DNA from: Rhodanobacteraceae bacterium
GTDB lineage: Bacteria > Pseudomonadota > Gammaproteobacteria > Xanthomonadales > Rhodanobacteraceae
NCBI GenBank assembly: GCA_003142815.1
Contig: PLNP01000053.1
Coordinates: 3,050-56,484, forward strand
Direction: 5' to 3'
DNA length: 53,435 nt
Shown: piece after piece, positions 1 through 8,056 of the stretch
Position numbering within the stretch: position 1 is the stretch's first letter
Layout of the letters: each line of letters opens with the position of its first letter
Notes under the pieces: model-generated
Databases searched by the model: none
What the model was told of the DNA's origin: nothing
What the model saw: only the letters and a program-made list of their open reading frames with translations
Made by a program: the position numbers and the translations under genes

Positions 1-270
1 AAATTCCTCCGTCCCCTTTTTCAGCATCGGCAACGCAAGATCGAGCGCGATGAATTCCGCGTTCGGGTAGCGCGCCTGTAGCGCCATAGTGCCGCCACCG
101 GGACCGCAACCAACATCGAGCACGCGCGCTGGTGCGAACGTGGTGTCCTCGTCGATGCGCTCGCGCAGCCGCGACGCGACTTCGGCCTGCAACACCGCGT
201 GCGCCTCGTAGGTTTGCGCGGCGCGCCCGAACGCGCGGCGGATCTGGTCCTGATCGAGACCTGCGCTCAC
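1..270 (-). CDS. bioC: Malonyl-ACP O-methyltransferase BioC, N-terminal part (runs off left edge)
   Basis: The minus strand reads 90 codons from a GTG start at 270 to the window edge. BioC methylates the free carboxyl of malonyl-ACP with SAM so that fatty acid synthase can build the pimeloyl chain of biotin. The visible part has the N-terminal helix with the QIRRAFGRAA type motif, followed by SAM motif I (VLDVGCGPGGGTMALQARYP) and the acidic loop after beta-2 (ALDLALPML). Its GTGA start overlaps the bioH stop by four bases, which implies translational coupling as the last visible gene of bioB-bioF-bioH-bioC. The C-terminal two thirds lie outside the window. Identification rests on motif I plus operon position. 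Confidence 0.85.
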   Translation of the reverse strand, partial: MSAGLDQDQIRRAFGRAAQTYEAHAVLQAEVASRLRERIDEDTTFAPARVLDVGCGPGGGTMALQARYPNAEFIALDLALPMLKKGTEEF

Positions 271-1028
271 GCCGGCAACTCCGCCGCGAAGGCGCCGATC
301 GCCGCCGCGATGTTGGCCGCGCGGCTGATGAAAGGCGCATGCCCGCTATTGAATTCGAGATAGCGGCCGCGCGGCGCCTGCGCCGCAGACCATGCCATCG
401 CGGCAGGCGGCACCAGGCGATCGCATCGGCCCGCAATCCACAGACTCGGCATTGCCAGATGCGCGATGTCCGCGCGCAGGTCGCCGACGTCGAGCGCGTG
501 CAAGCCGTCCGCAAGCGCGTCCACGTCCGGATTGCCGCGCTCGAACGCGTGTTTCTTCAGATCGCGCAATTCCGTTTGTGCATGCGCAGAGCCCATCGTC
601 TCGAGTGCAAGAAAACGCTCGACCGCGTGTTTGTAGCGATTGCGCAATTCCACGTCGAACTCGGCGAACACACTGGCCGCAACGCCATACGGCCAGTCCG
701 GCGCGCTCACGAAGCGTGGACTTGATGCGAGCATCGTGAGTCCGCGCACATTCGCCGGGTGATCGAGTGCCGCGCGCAGCGCGACCAGACCGCCCAGCGA
801 CCAGCCGATCCAGAGCGCACGCGGCGTCGCGCTGGCAATGCGGCGCGCGCAGTCGGCGACGTCGAAACGCGCGTCATCGCGGCTGAAACCGTGGCCGGGG
901 AGATCGACGACGTGCAGACGAAAGTGTGTCGCCAGCACATCGGTCAGCGGCGCGAAAATACCGCCATGCATCGCCCAGCCGTGGATCAGCACGAGATCGG
1001 GCCCGCTTCCTTGAATATCGATATGCAT
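267..1028 (-). CDS. bioH: Pimeloyl-ACP methyl ester esterase BioH
   Basis: A 253-residue alpha/beta hydrolase that removes the methyl group from pimeloyl-ACP methyl ester, ending the disguised fatty-acid route to pimeloyl-ACP. Visible: oxyanion-side HGWAMHGG after beta-3, nucleophile elbow GWSLGG (Ser), a late Asp in GRCDRLVP and the catalytic His in NSGHAPF. The start is the ATG of MHIDIQGSG at 1028; a longer open frame upstream reads only through a REP repeat and is not credible as protein. It overlaps bioC by four bases downstream and is separated from bioF by about 214 bases holding a repeat. No signal peptide, so cytoplasmic. Confidence 0.92.
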   Translation of the reverse strand: MHIDIQGSGPDLVLIHGWAMHGGIFAPLTDVLATHFRLHVVDLPGHGFSRDDARFDVADCARRIASATPRALWIGWSLGGLVALRAALDHPANVRGLTMLASSPRFVSAPDWPYGVAASVFAEFDVELRNRYKHAVERFLALETMGSAHAQTELRDLKKHAFERGNPDVDALADGLHALDVGDLRADIAHLAMPSLWIAGRCDRLVPPAAMAWSAAQAPRGRYLEFNSGHAPFISRAANIAAAIGAFAAELPA

Positions 1029-1070
1029 GCTGTTCCTTGCCGACTTCCGACCAATGCCCACAACATGGCC

Positions 1071-1220
1071 GTCATCCCGACGAAAGCCGGGATCCATTTT
1101 GATCTTGTCCATCAAGAAGGAAGATGGATTACAGGCCGCTCGTGCGGCCTGTCCTTCGGGCGCCTTCGGCGTTCGCTTCGGCGTCCTGCCTTCGCAGTCC
1201 GGCTTTCGCCGGCATGACGA
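1071..1220. repeat. REP doublet, GTCAT-type (GTCATCCCGACGAAAGCCGGGAT ... inverted copy)
   Basis: Two inverted copies of a short palindromic unit face each other. The left copy begins GTCATCCCGACGAAAGCCGG at 1071 and the right copy (about 1194-1220) ends TTTCGCCGGCATGACGA. The intervening ~100 bases include GCCTGTCCTTCGGGCGCC-like palindromic sequence. A second doublet of the same family is at 49301-49408. It sits between bioF and bioH within the biotin operon and could stabilise or attenuate the message. Confidence 0.8.
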
Positions 1221-1242
1221 ACAAGGCAGCTGGGTGGCTTCC

Positions 1243-2454
1243 TCACTCTGATATGTGCTCATAGGGAGAATGAGGAGCGGATGATATTGCACGTACCGCC
1301 GCGCCCAGCGCATCAAGCAGCCGCTCGACATCACTCTCGCGATGCAGCGCCGACAGCGCCACGCGCAGGCGTGCCTGACCCGCCGGCACCGTCGGCGGTC
1401 GGATCGCCGGAACGAAGAAACCCGCTTCTTCGAGCGCTGCGGAGGTCTGCAGCGCGGCTGCACTTTCTCCGATCAGCACCGGCTGAATCGCGGTGCGCGA
1501 GTCGAGCAATGCGATGCCGCGCTCCGCCGCGCCGACGCGAAAATGCCGGACAGCGCACATGAGTGCGTCGCGGCGCCAAGGTTCAAAACGCGCAATATCG
1601 ACCGCTGCGCACGTCGCCGCGGCGAGTGCCGGGGGCATCGAGGTTGTGTAGATGAACGTGCGTGCACCTTGCACGAGGCCGTCGATCAGTGTCGCGCTGC
1701 CGACGACGAACGCGCCGGCGACGCCGAGTGCCTTGCCGAGCGTTGCCATCAGGATCGGCACGTCATCGTGCGACAAGCCCGCTTCGGCGACGCTGCCGGC
1801 ACCCTCGGGACCGAGCACGCCGAGGCCGTGCGCGTCGTCGACCATCAGGGTCGCATGCTGTGTTTTACACAATGCGACCAATTCCACCAGCGGTGCAAGG
1901 TCACCATCCATGCTGAACACGCCGTCAGTGGCGAGCAGCGCGGCGGCATCGGGCCGCGTTTCGAGCTGGCGCCGGGCAGCGTAGACATCGGCATGCGGAT
2001 AACGTTGCAGCTCGCACCCGGCGAGACGCGCGCCGTCGAGCAGGCTGGCGTGATTGAGCTTGTCCTGCACGCACACATCTTTCGGCCCCAGCAATGCGGA
2101 CAGCACGCCGAGGTTCGCCATATAGCCGGTCGAGAACAGCAACGCGCGTTCGCGGCCGGTCCAGCGCGCGAGCGCTTCCTCAAGCGCGGCATGTTCGTCG
2201 CGATGCCCGCCGAGCAGATGCGCTGCCGATGCGCCGACGCCCCAACGCGCCGCGGCGATGGTCAGTGCTTCGACAAGCGCGGGATGCTGGGCGAGGCCGA
2301 GATAGTCGTTGCTCGCAAAGTTGAGCAGGCGCTTGCCGCCGATCCAGACCTGCGCGCCCTCGACCTCCTCGACCGCGCGAAGACGCCGCAGCAGTGACGC
2401 GCGTGCGCGTTCCGCGTGCACGGTGGCGAGGCGGTCGAGCAGGTCCGGCCGCAC
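1243..2454 (-). CDS. bioF: 8-amino-7-oxononanoate synthase BioF
   Basis: PLP enzyme that condenses pimeloyl-ACP with L-alanine to give 8-amino-7-oxononanoate (AON), CoA/ACP and CO2. The ~403-residue protein shows the typical N-terminus (FASNDYLGLAQHP), the HLLGGHRDEH loop, DDAHGLGVLG (the Asp that contacts the PLP ring) and the Schiff-base Lys in ATLGKALGVAGAF. I place the start at the GTG at 2454: 23 further in-frame codons upstream (to 2523) translate a palindromic repeat, and AGGGAG lies five bases before this GTG. That ribosome-binding sequence is itself the end of the repeat at 2462-2510. Second gene of the leftward biotin operon after bioB. Confidence 0.93.
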   Translation of the reverse strand: MRPDLLDRLATVHAERARASLLRRLRAVEEVEGAQVWIGGKRLLNFASNDYLGLAQHPALVEALTIAAARWGVGASAAHLLGGHRDEHAALEEALARWTGRERALLFSTGYMANLGVLSALLGPKDVCVQDKLNHASLLDGARLAGCELQRYPHADVYAARRQLETRPDAAALLATDGVFSMDGDLAPLVELVALCKTQHATLMVDDAHGLGVLGPEGAGSVAEAGLSHDDVPILMATLGKALGVAGAFVVGSATLIDGLVQGARTFIYTTSMPPALAAATCAAVDIARFEPWRRDALMCAVRHFRVGAAERGIALLDSRTAIQPVLIGESAAALQTSAALEEAGFFVPAIRPPTVPAGQARLRVALSALHRESDVERLLDALGAAVRAISSAPHSPYEHISE

Positions 2455-2461
2455 TTGTGCT

Positions 2462-2510
2462 CCCTCTCCCCCAATGGTTTGTTCATTGGGGGAGAAGGCT
2501 GGGGTGAGGG
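2462..2510. repeat. Palindromic element (CCCTCTCCCCC / GGGGGAGA type) at the bioF 5' end
   Basis: An inverted repeat CCCTCTCCCCCAATGG / CCATTGGGGGAGAAGG-like with a short AT loop, followed by the CTGGGGTGAGGG flank typical of this element. Similar cores occur at 2614-2656, 26803-26832, 27665-27699 and 38793-38829. The proximal arm ends in GAGGGAG five bases before the bioF GTG and so probably acts as its Shine-Dalgarno sequence. Confidence 0.85.
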
Positions 2511-2613
2511 GGCGGAGAATCATGGTCGATCGGCGCTGCAGTTATTCCGAATGAGGTGACGTTATGGGCAATGCTGGTATTCGCTTCGCCGGTTTCTCTC
2601 CGCCGAGCCCACG

Positions 2614-2656
2614 CCCCTCACCCAACCCTCTCCCCGGGCGCAGCCGGGGGAGAGGG
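2614..2656. repeat. Palindromic element (CCCTCACCC...CCCTCTCCCC / GGGGGAGAGGG) between bioB and bioF
   Basis: The core ACCCTCTCCCCGGGCGCAGC continues into CCGGGGGAGAGGG and is preceded by CCCCTCACCCA. Same family and same relative flanks as the element at 2462-2510, but in the opposite orientation, so the two form a pair within the 289-base bioB-bioF spacer. Nothing else is recognisable in that spacer. Confidence 0.8.
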
Positions 2657-2743
2657 CTTCAATCACGCGATCGCTGCGATTGACGGTGCGTCGGCATCGT
2701 TGCAGTCATGTTCGACAATTTCTGCATGCGCCGTACGACTGCT

Positions 2744-3718
2744 TTACCCGATCCGTTCCACCTCGACTTCCATTGCATGAATCCCGAGCCGCGCAAACAA
2801 GGCCTGGTCGCGTTCGGTATCCGGGTTGCCGGTGGTCAGCAGCTTCTCGCCATAAAAGATCGAGTTCGCGCCGGCGAAGAAACACAATGCCTGCAACTCG
2901 TCGCTCATCTCGGCGCGGCCCGCCGAGAGGCGGACCATCGAGGCCGGCATCAGGATGCGTGCGACCGCGATCATGCGCACGAACTCGAACGGATCGAGCG
3001 GCGCGGTGCCGGCCAGCGGCGTGCCTTCGACCTGGACGAGCCGATTGATCGGCACCGATTGCGGATGTGCCGGCAACGTTGCCAGCGTGTGCAACAGGCC
3101 GGCGCGTTGCGCGCGCGTCTCGCCCATGCCGACGATGCCGCCGCAGCAGGTTTTCAAGCCCGCGTCGCGCACATGGCCGAGCGTGTCGAGGCGATCCTGG
3201 TACTCGCGCGTATGGATGATCTCGCCGTAGAACTCCGGCGCCGAGTCGAGATTGTGGTTGTAGTAGTCGAGGCCGGCCTGCTTCAGCGCATCGGCCTGCG
3301 GCTGCGAGAGCATGCCGAGGGTCGCGCAGGTTTCCATGCCGAGCGCTTTGACCGCGCTGACCATCGCGGCGACTTTCGGGATGTCGCGGTCCTTCGGCGA
3401 ACGCCATGCCGCGCCCATGCAGAAACGCGTCGCGCCGGCGGCCTTGGCCTGTTGTGCGCTGGCGAGCACTGCGTCGAGGCTCATCAGTTTCTCGGCCTCG
3501 ACACCGGTCGAATAGCGCGCGGCCTGCGGACAGTAAGCGCAGTCCTCGGGACAGCCACCGGTCTTGATCGAGAGCAGGGTCGACACCTGCACCGCGTTGG
3601 CGTCGTGGTGCGCGCGATGGGTCTCGTGGGCGCGCTGCAGAAGATCGGCGAACGGCAGGTCGATCAGCGCGAGGACTTCGGCGCGGGTCCAGTCGTGGCG
3701 AATGGCGGCAGCGGGCAT
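2744..3718 (-). CDS. bioB: Biotin synthase BioB
   Basis: Radical SAM enzyme that inserts sulfur into dethiobiotin to form biotin. The 324-residue length is normal for BioB. Seen: the [10 protein letters not shown] motif (three Cys binding the SAM 4Fe-4S cluster), [10 protein letters not shown], the [12 protein letters not shown] loop, [21 protein letters not shown], and GIVGMGET; the second-cluster Cys and Arg region (C in CATLG and TCCGG) is also present. First gene of the leftward biotin operon. A TTGACA hexamer (minus strand, 3780-3775) in the 62-base spacer to divergent comF may be its -35 box, though a clear -10 is not obvious. Confidence 0.96.
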   Translation of the reverse strand: MPAAAIRHDWTRAEVLALIDLPFADLLQRAHETHRAHHDANAVQVSTLLSIKTGGCPEDCAYCPQAARYSTGVEAEKLMSLDAVLASAQQAKAAGATRFCMGAAWRSPKDRDIPKVAAMVSAVKALGMETCATLGMLSQPQADALKQAGLDYYNHNLDSAPEFYGEIIHTREYQDRLDTLGHVRDAGLKTCCGGIVGMGETRAQRAGLLHTLATLPAHPQSVPINRLVQVEGTPLAGTAPLDPFEFVRMIAVARILMPASMVRLSAGRAEMSDELQALCFFAGANSIFYGEKLLTTGNPDTERDQALFARLGIHAMEVEVERIG

Positions 3719-3780
3719 GCGGGTGATCCAGCTTGTAGAGTGAGGGGGGAAGTCTGGTCAGGCGCCGGGAGGCTGTCAAC

Positions 3781-4503
3781 TTGAAACAGGCGCGAACGGT
3801 TGACGGGATCGCGGCCCGCCTCTTGCGCATCGCGCTGCCGCCGCGCTGCCTGCTCTGCGGCGCGCCCGGCGCCGACGGTCGCGATCTCTGCGCCGGTTGC
3901 ACCGGCGACCTTGCGATCAACACACCGTGCTGTCCGCGTTGTGCGTTGCCACTGGAAATCGCGGCGCCTCTGTGCGGCGAATGCCTGCAGCGCGAGCCGC
4001 CATTTGCGGCTGCGTGGGCGCCGTTTCGCTATGGCCATCCGCTCGACCTGCTCGAAACGCGCTTCAAGTTCGGTCGCGACCTCGCGGCCGGGCGCGTGCT
4101 GGCCGAGTTGATGATGATGCGAGCCAGCGTCGATGCGCCGGCGCGCCCGGCATTGCTGATTCCGGTGCCGCTGCACGTTGCGCGGTTGCGCGAACGCGGC
4201 TACAACCAGGCGCTGGAATTGGCCAAACCGCTCGCGCAGGCGCTCGGGATTGCGCTGCGTCACGATCTGCTTGTGCGTAGCAAGGCGACGCCGCCGCAAA
4301 CCGGCCTCGACGCCAAGGCACGCCGCAGGAATCTGCGCGGCGCGTTCGCACTCGTGCCCAACGCGGCGCTGCCCGGGCACGTCGTCCTGTTCGACGACGT
4401 GATGACGACCGGCACGACGTTGCGCGAGGCGGCGCGCGTCTTGCTGCGCGGCGGCGCGACGCGCGTTGACGTCTGGGCGCTGGCGCGAGCTCCAATGCGC
4501 TGA
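3781..4503 (+). CDS. comF: ComF family phosphoribosyltransferase-like protein
   Basis: A 240-residue member of the ComF family (amidophosphoribosyltransferase-like), linked in competent bacteria to uptake of transforming DNA across the inner membrane. The N-terminus carries a zinc-binding set (CLLCGAP, CAGC, CPRC, CGEC) at about residues 20-60, and the C-terminus the PRPP-binding loop VVLFDDVMTTGTTL. The TTG at 3781 is favoured as start because GGGAGG lies eight bases upstream and no ATG gives the Zn domain intact. It diverges from bioB, an arrangement common in Xanthomonadales. Whether this strain is competent cannot be judged here. Confidence 0.88.
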   Translation: MKQARTVDGIAARLLRIALPPRCLLCGAPGADGRDLCAGCTGDLAINTPCCPRCALPLEIAAPLCGECLQREPPFAAAWAPFRYGHPLDLLETRFKFGRDLAAGRVLAELMMMRASVDAPARPALLIPVPLHVARLRERGYNQALELAKPLAQALGIALRHDLLVRSKATPPQTGLDAKARRRNLRGAFALVPNAALPGHVVLFDDVMTTGTTLREAARVLLRGGATRVDVWALARAPMR

Positions 4504-4599
4504 ATCGCGGTTTCAGCGGAGCAAAATGGAGACGCACACGACATTTCTGGTGGTAGTCTAGACCTCGCGCCGAGCCGCATTCGGCGCCGAGGGGCGGGC

Positions 4600-4788
4600 A
4601 TGGTCGCTCAGCAGCCAGACGCGGGCTTCCGCTACTGGGCCTTCATCAGCTACAGCCATCAGGACAAGTCCTGGGGGCGCTGGCTGCATCGCGCGCTGGA
4701 AACCTACCGCGTGCCGCAGCGCTTGGTCGGCATGCCGATCGATCGATATCGGTTGGATCCGCAATGTGATGCGCGCTGCCGCCCTTGA
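4600..4788 (+). pseudogene. TIR-domain protein, N-terminal fragment
   Basis: About 46 residues match the start of bacterial TIR-domain proteins: WAFISYSHQDKSWGRWLHRA followed by LETYRVPQRLVG. TIR domains are NADases or scaffolds, often in large effector or sensor proteins. The similarity stops abruptly near 4735; the frame then runs through GATCGATCGAT into unrelated residues and a TGA at 4786. Starts at ATG 4600 after GAGGGGCGGG. The catalytic Glu region of a TIR fold is missing, so this piece cannot be active. It looks like one end of a gene that lost its middle, with 4766-5281 possibly the other end. Confidence 0.7.
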
Positions 4789-5281
4789 TGCCGCGTCAGC
4801 GGCAGCACGCGACGCCGATCTCGGTGGCGTTATCGACGAGTGGGTCGGCGAGTCCGGCCGTTTCGGACAACTGCATTACTACGAGCGTCGCCCCGAGGAA
4901 CGCACGCGAACGCACCGCCTGACCCGCAGGATCGGCGCGATCAGCCTGTGGGTCGGCATCGCGATCAGCGTGTTCCTCGCCGTGTTCGTGTTCAGGCTGC
5001 CGCACGGCGTGCAGAACATGCTCGTCTCGATCATGGCCGTGCTCTCGATCATCGCCGCCATGCGCGAGGCGTATGCGTACCGCAAGGCCGACAAGGAACT
5101 CATCAAGCAATATCGCTTCATGCGCCGCATCTTCGCGAATGCGCGCGCGGCGCTGGACCGCACCGACGATCCGGTCGAGCAGCGCGAGATCCTGCGCGCG
5201 CTCGGTGAGGCCGCCCTCGCCGAACATGCGGAGTGGACCCTGATGCATCGCGAGCGGTCGCTGGAGCGGGCGCGCATGTAG
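4766..5281 (+). pseudogene. Two-TM (SLATT-like) C-terminal fragment
   Basis: An open frame of 171 residues from a GTG at 4766; the frame stays open further upstream (…DIGWIRN) to about 4739, suggesting the true N-terminus was lost. It has WVGESGRFGQLHYYERR, then two hydrophobic helices (about residues 56-74 and 80-97) and a charged helical tail. This order, a W/YY segment followed by two TM helices and a helical tail, resembles SLATT/S-2TM effector domains that pair with nucleotide-sensing or TIR domains; that assignment is by pattern only. It lies immediately after the TIR fragment in another frame, which fits a deletion that fused two ends of one or two genes. Could also be an intact small membrane protein. 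Confidence 0.5.
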
Positions 5282-5307
5282 GTTTCACGTGGCGTCTACG
5301 CCCACCC

Positions 5308-5368
5308 GGGTCGCAGCTGCGCGGCTCCTACAGAAAGATGCATTGTAGGAGCGGCGCAGCCGCGACCG
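5308..5368. repeat. GTAG-type REP doublet
   Basis: Two inverted copies of TGTAGGAGCGGCGCAGCCGCGACC: the left copy reads GGTCGCAGCTGCGCGGCTCC plus TACA (5308-5332) and the right TGTAGGAGCGGCGCAGCCGC plus GACC (5344-5367), with 11 bases between. GTAG-headed REPs are characteristic of Stenotrophomonas and relatives and are mobilised by RAYT transposases. No RAYT gene is present in this window. Confidence 0.85.
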
Positions 5369-5397
5369 GTACGATGCAGAACTTGTCCGGAATGCCC

Positions 5398-7356
5398 TTA
5401 CCGGATTGCCAGCGCCAGCACCAGCCCGACCCAGAGCGCGAGGCCAACCCAGTTGTTGTTGCGGAACGCGACGAAGCAGTGTTCGCGCGAACGGTCGCGG
5501 ATCAACCATTGCTGGTACGCAAGCAATCCGCCCGCGACTGCGAGGCCGACGAAGTACGGCCAGTGCAACACCGCGCGCGTGCCGGCCAGCAGCATCGCGA
5601 ACAGGAAGGTTGCCATCAGCACGCCAATCGCGGCGCGATCCGCGTCGCCGAACAGGATCGCGGTCGACTTCGCCCCGACGCGGATGTCGTCGTCGCGGTC
5701 GACCATCGCGTACTCGGTGTCGTAGATCGTCGAGAACAACACATTGGCGAGAAACAGCAGCCAGCACAGCGGCGGCAGCGAGTTCGTGACTGCGGCGAAC
5801 GCCATCGGGATCGACCAGCCGAATGCGGCGCCGAGCACGACCTGGGCGAGGTGGGTGACGCGCTTGGTGAACGGATAGATCGCGGCGAGCGCCGCGCCGA
5901 CGAACGACAGCTTGACCGTCAGCGCGTTGGTGAACAGCACCAGCACGAACGCGAACGCGAGCAGGCCGCCGAACAGCAGCAGCGCCTCCTTCTTCGACAC
6001 GCGCCCCGCGGCCATCGGCCGGCCGCGGGTGCGTTCGACGTTCGCGTCGAGCCAGCCGTGGTCGGCGTAGTCGTTGATCACGCAGCCGGCGCCGCGCATC
6101 ACAAACACGCCGAGCGTGAAGATCAGCAGCGGGCCGATCGGTGGAAAATCGTTCGCCGCGAACCACAGCGCCCACCAGGTCGGCCACAGCAGCAGCAACG
6201 CGCCGATCGGCCGGTCCATGCGCATCAGCACGAGATATTCGCGGATGCGGCCGCGATGTTTCCCAGGTAGGTAACCGAGCAACCAGTCGATGACCTTGAC
6301 CGAGCGCGTCGAGGTGTCGGCCGGCCGCGACGCCGGCGCGCGTGGCGACGGTGCGGGCTTGCGCGCGAACGACGGGACCATCGCGGGTGCTGCCGTCGTT
6401 TCCGGCTCCGCTCGGCGCGGTGCCGTGCGTGGCGACGGCGCGATCGGCGCCGCGGTTGGCGGTTTCGGCGCAGAAACAGATGCGCGCGAGGGCGTCGGAC
6501 CGGGCGCTGCCGCTCCGCGCGGCGGCGTTGCGATCACGGGGGTCGCCGCGTTCGTGGCCGTTGCAGCGCGCGCGGATGCCGAAGCCGGCGTCGAAGCGGT
6601 CGGACGTGCAGGCGCGCTCGATGTCGGAGTCGCGATCGGCGCAGCGGGCCGGGCACGTGTCGATGTTTGCGCCGCCGTCGTGGAGGCGGGTGGAGGCGCC
6701 GCGGCTGGCGGTTGCGCGATCGGCGTCGACGGTTTCGGTGCGGCCGCGCCTGGCTGCGCGGAGCCTGCGATCGGGGCGACCGCCGGAATCGCGCCCGGCT
6801 GGGCGACCACCGATGACTTCGTGGTCGACGGCGCGGGCCGTTCCTGCTTCGCGCTGCTCGTCGGCGCCGGCGCGGAGCTGGCTGCAGGGTTCGGCGTGTT
6901 CGTCGGCGGAATCGGCACGGTGGGCATGGTCTGCGACGTATGTACGCGAGCGTCCGCGGGTGTCGCGGCGTTGCCCGCAGGACGTTCCGTGGGTGTTGGT
7001 TCCGGCGTGTGCGGTATGGGCGACAGAGCGGGCGATTCTGCAGGTGGCGTCGGGCTGACCGGTTCTGCAACGACCGCATGCGAATCCCGTGCCGATGGCG
7101 CATCCATGGCCGCGGCAGGTGCCTCGCGCGAATGCCGCGGTGCCGCGGGCTTGTCAGTGGCCGCGGCTTTCGGCTTGGCCGGCGTACGCTTCGGTCGCGG
7201 CGCAACTTCGGTCGTCGTAATCTCACTGTTTTTCGGCGCGGCTCGCCGCGTTGCCGGTTTGGCCGGCGCCGACGCATCGTCCGGCGCGGCCGGGTCGGCA
7301 CTTGCGACGGTCGCTGTGCGCTTGCGCAGCGGTTTCGGGCGATCGGCTTCTTCCAT
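5398..7356 (-). CDS. ubiA: 4-hydroxybenzoate octaprenyltransferase UbiA with ~350-residue low-complexity N-terminal extension
   Basis: The C-terminal ~300 residues are a complete UbiA, the inner-membrane enzyme that prenylates 4-hydroxybenzoate in ubiquinone synthesis. Both Asp-rich Mg-diphosphate motifs are present (NDYADHGWLDANVERTRGRP and YDTEYAMVDRDDD followed by IRVGAKSTA), with eight to nine hydrophobic helices. The first ~350 residues are almost only Pro, Ala, Thr, Ser, Lys and Arg, with no predicted helix or signal peptide; the first ~75 are basic (TRRAAPKN, PKRTPAKPKAA). Normal UbiA is about 290-300 residues, so this doubles the protein. An internal start just before VKVIDWLLGYLPGKHRG cannot be excluded, but the upstream frame is open for over 1 kb and starts with a plausible ATG at 7356. 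Confidence 0.88.
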   Translation of the reverse strand: MEEADRPKPLRKRTATVASADPAAPDDASAPAKPATRRAAPKNSEITTTEVAPRPKRTPAKPKAAATDKPAAPRHSREAPAAAMDAPSARDSHAVVAEPVSPTPPAESPALSPIPHTPEPTPTERPAGNAATPADARVHTSQTMPTVPIPPTNTPNPAASSAPAPTSSAKQERPAPSTTKSSVVAQPGAIPAVAPIAGSAQPGAAAPKPSTPIAQPPAAAPPPASTTAAQTSTRARPAAPIATPTSSAPARPTASTPASASARAATATNAATPVIATPPRGAAAPGPTPSRASVSAPKPPTAAPIAPSPRTAPRRAEPETTAAPAMVPSFARKPAPSPRAPASRPADTSTRSVKVIDWLLGYLPGKHRGRIREYLVLMRMDRPIGALLLLWPTWWALWFAANDFPPIGPLLIFTLGVFVMRGAGCVINDYADHGWLDANVERTRGRPMAAGRVSKKEALLLFGGLLAFAFVLVLFTNALTVKLSFVGAALAAIYPFTKRVTHLAQVVLGAAFGWSIPMAFAAVTNSLPPLCWLLFLANVLFSTIYDTEYAMVDRDDDIRVGAKSTAILFGDADRAAIGVLMATFLFAMLLAGTRAVLHWPYFVGLAVAGGLLAYQQWLIRDRSREHCFVAFRNNNWVGLALWVGLVLALAIR

Positions 7357-7456
7357 AGTCCGAGTTTAGCCGCCAATGCGTATCGCGAAACGTCGGCTAT
7401 GCTGCTGTTTTCAGCACGCGTCGCGACGCGCGGCGCCAGTCGACAAGGAGTGGCCG

Positions 7457-7990
7457 ATGGATCGACCTCTACCCGCACGCCACCTCGCGTTCGCGCTCTG
7501 TGGGGTGATCTTCGTGCTCGCGCTCGCCAGGTGGCGATACGGTACGGCAATGCACGTGCTCGGCGTGGTCTCCGGCGCACTCGTCGCGGTCGGTATCGCC
7601 GATCTCGTGCAAAGACGTTCGACCTTGCGCCGCAACTATCCGCTGCTGTCACACATCCGCTTCTTCTTCGAGACGGTACGGCCGATGCTGCGCCAGTACA
7701 TCGTCGAGTCGGACAACGAGGAGGTGCCGTTCTCGCACGTGCAGCGCGCGGTCGTGAAGCAGCGCGCGAAGGACGCGCTCGACGTGCCCTCGTTCGGTAC
7801 CGGGCTTGACGTCTACGCCGAGCGCTATGAATGGCTCAACCACTCGATCGCGTCGAGCCTGATCGACAGCCACGATTTCCGCAGCGCGGTGGGTGGGCCG
7901 CAATGCACGCAGCTGTACTCGGCCAGCGTGTTCAACATCTCGGCGATGAGTGATTGCGGTGTCCTGTGCTGTCGTAGGCCGCGGCTTTAG
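7457..7990 (+). pseudogene. FMN-binding glutamate synthase family protein, truncated
   Basis: Starts at ATG 7457 with AAGGAG six bases upstream. A hydrophobic N-terminal segment leads into LSHIRFFFETVRPMLRQYIV, SFGTGLDVYAERYEWLNHS and CTQLYSASVFNISAMS, all typical of the membrane-anchored GltB-domain family of ~500-550 residues. Similarity ends at SAMS (about 7951), just before the expected FGALS of the FMN domain; the frame then enters unrelated sequence and a GTAG-type REP unit and stops at 7990. About two thirds of the protein, including the FMN and Fe-S binding parts, is missing. An N-terminal remnant, not functional. Confidence 0.8.
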
Positions 7991-7999
7991 CCGCGGCGG
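7973..7999. repeat. Single GTAG-type REP unit
   Basis: GTAGGCCGCGGCTTTAGCCGCGGCGG is a hairpin (CCGCGGCT/AGCCGCGG) headed by GTAG. It lies about 20 bases after the point where the glutamate-synthase-like gene loses similarity, suggesting the element is connected with the truncation. Confidence 0.7.
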
Positions 8000-8056
8000 T
8001 GCGCATGGTTGGGAAAGGAGGCTCAATGGCTGAGTTTCGACGCTAGTCAGGTCGAA

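Noticed and set aside
6290..7369. Rightward Gly/Ala-rich frame of 359 codons opposite ubiA
   Set aside because: Mirror of the Pro/Ala-rich ubiA extension. No ribosome-binding site or domain. The minus strand is favoured because it is continuous with the UbiA domain.
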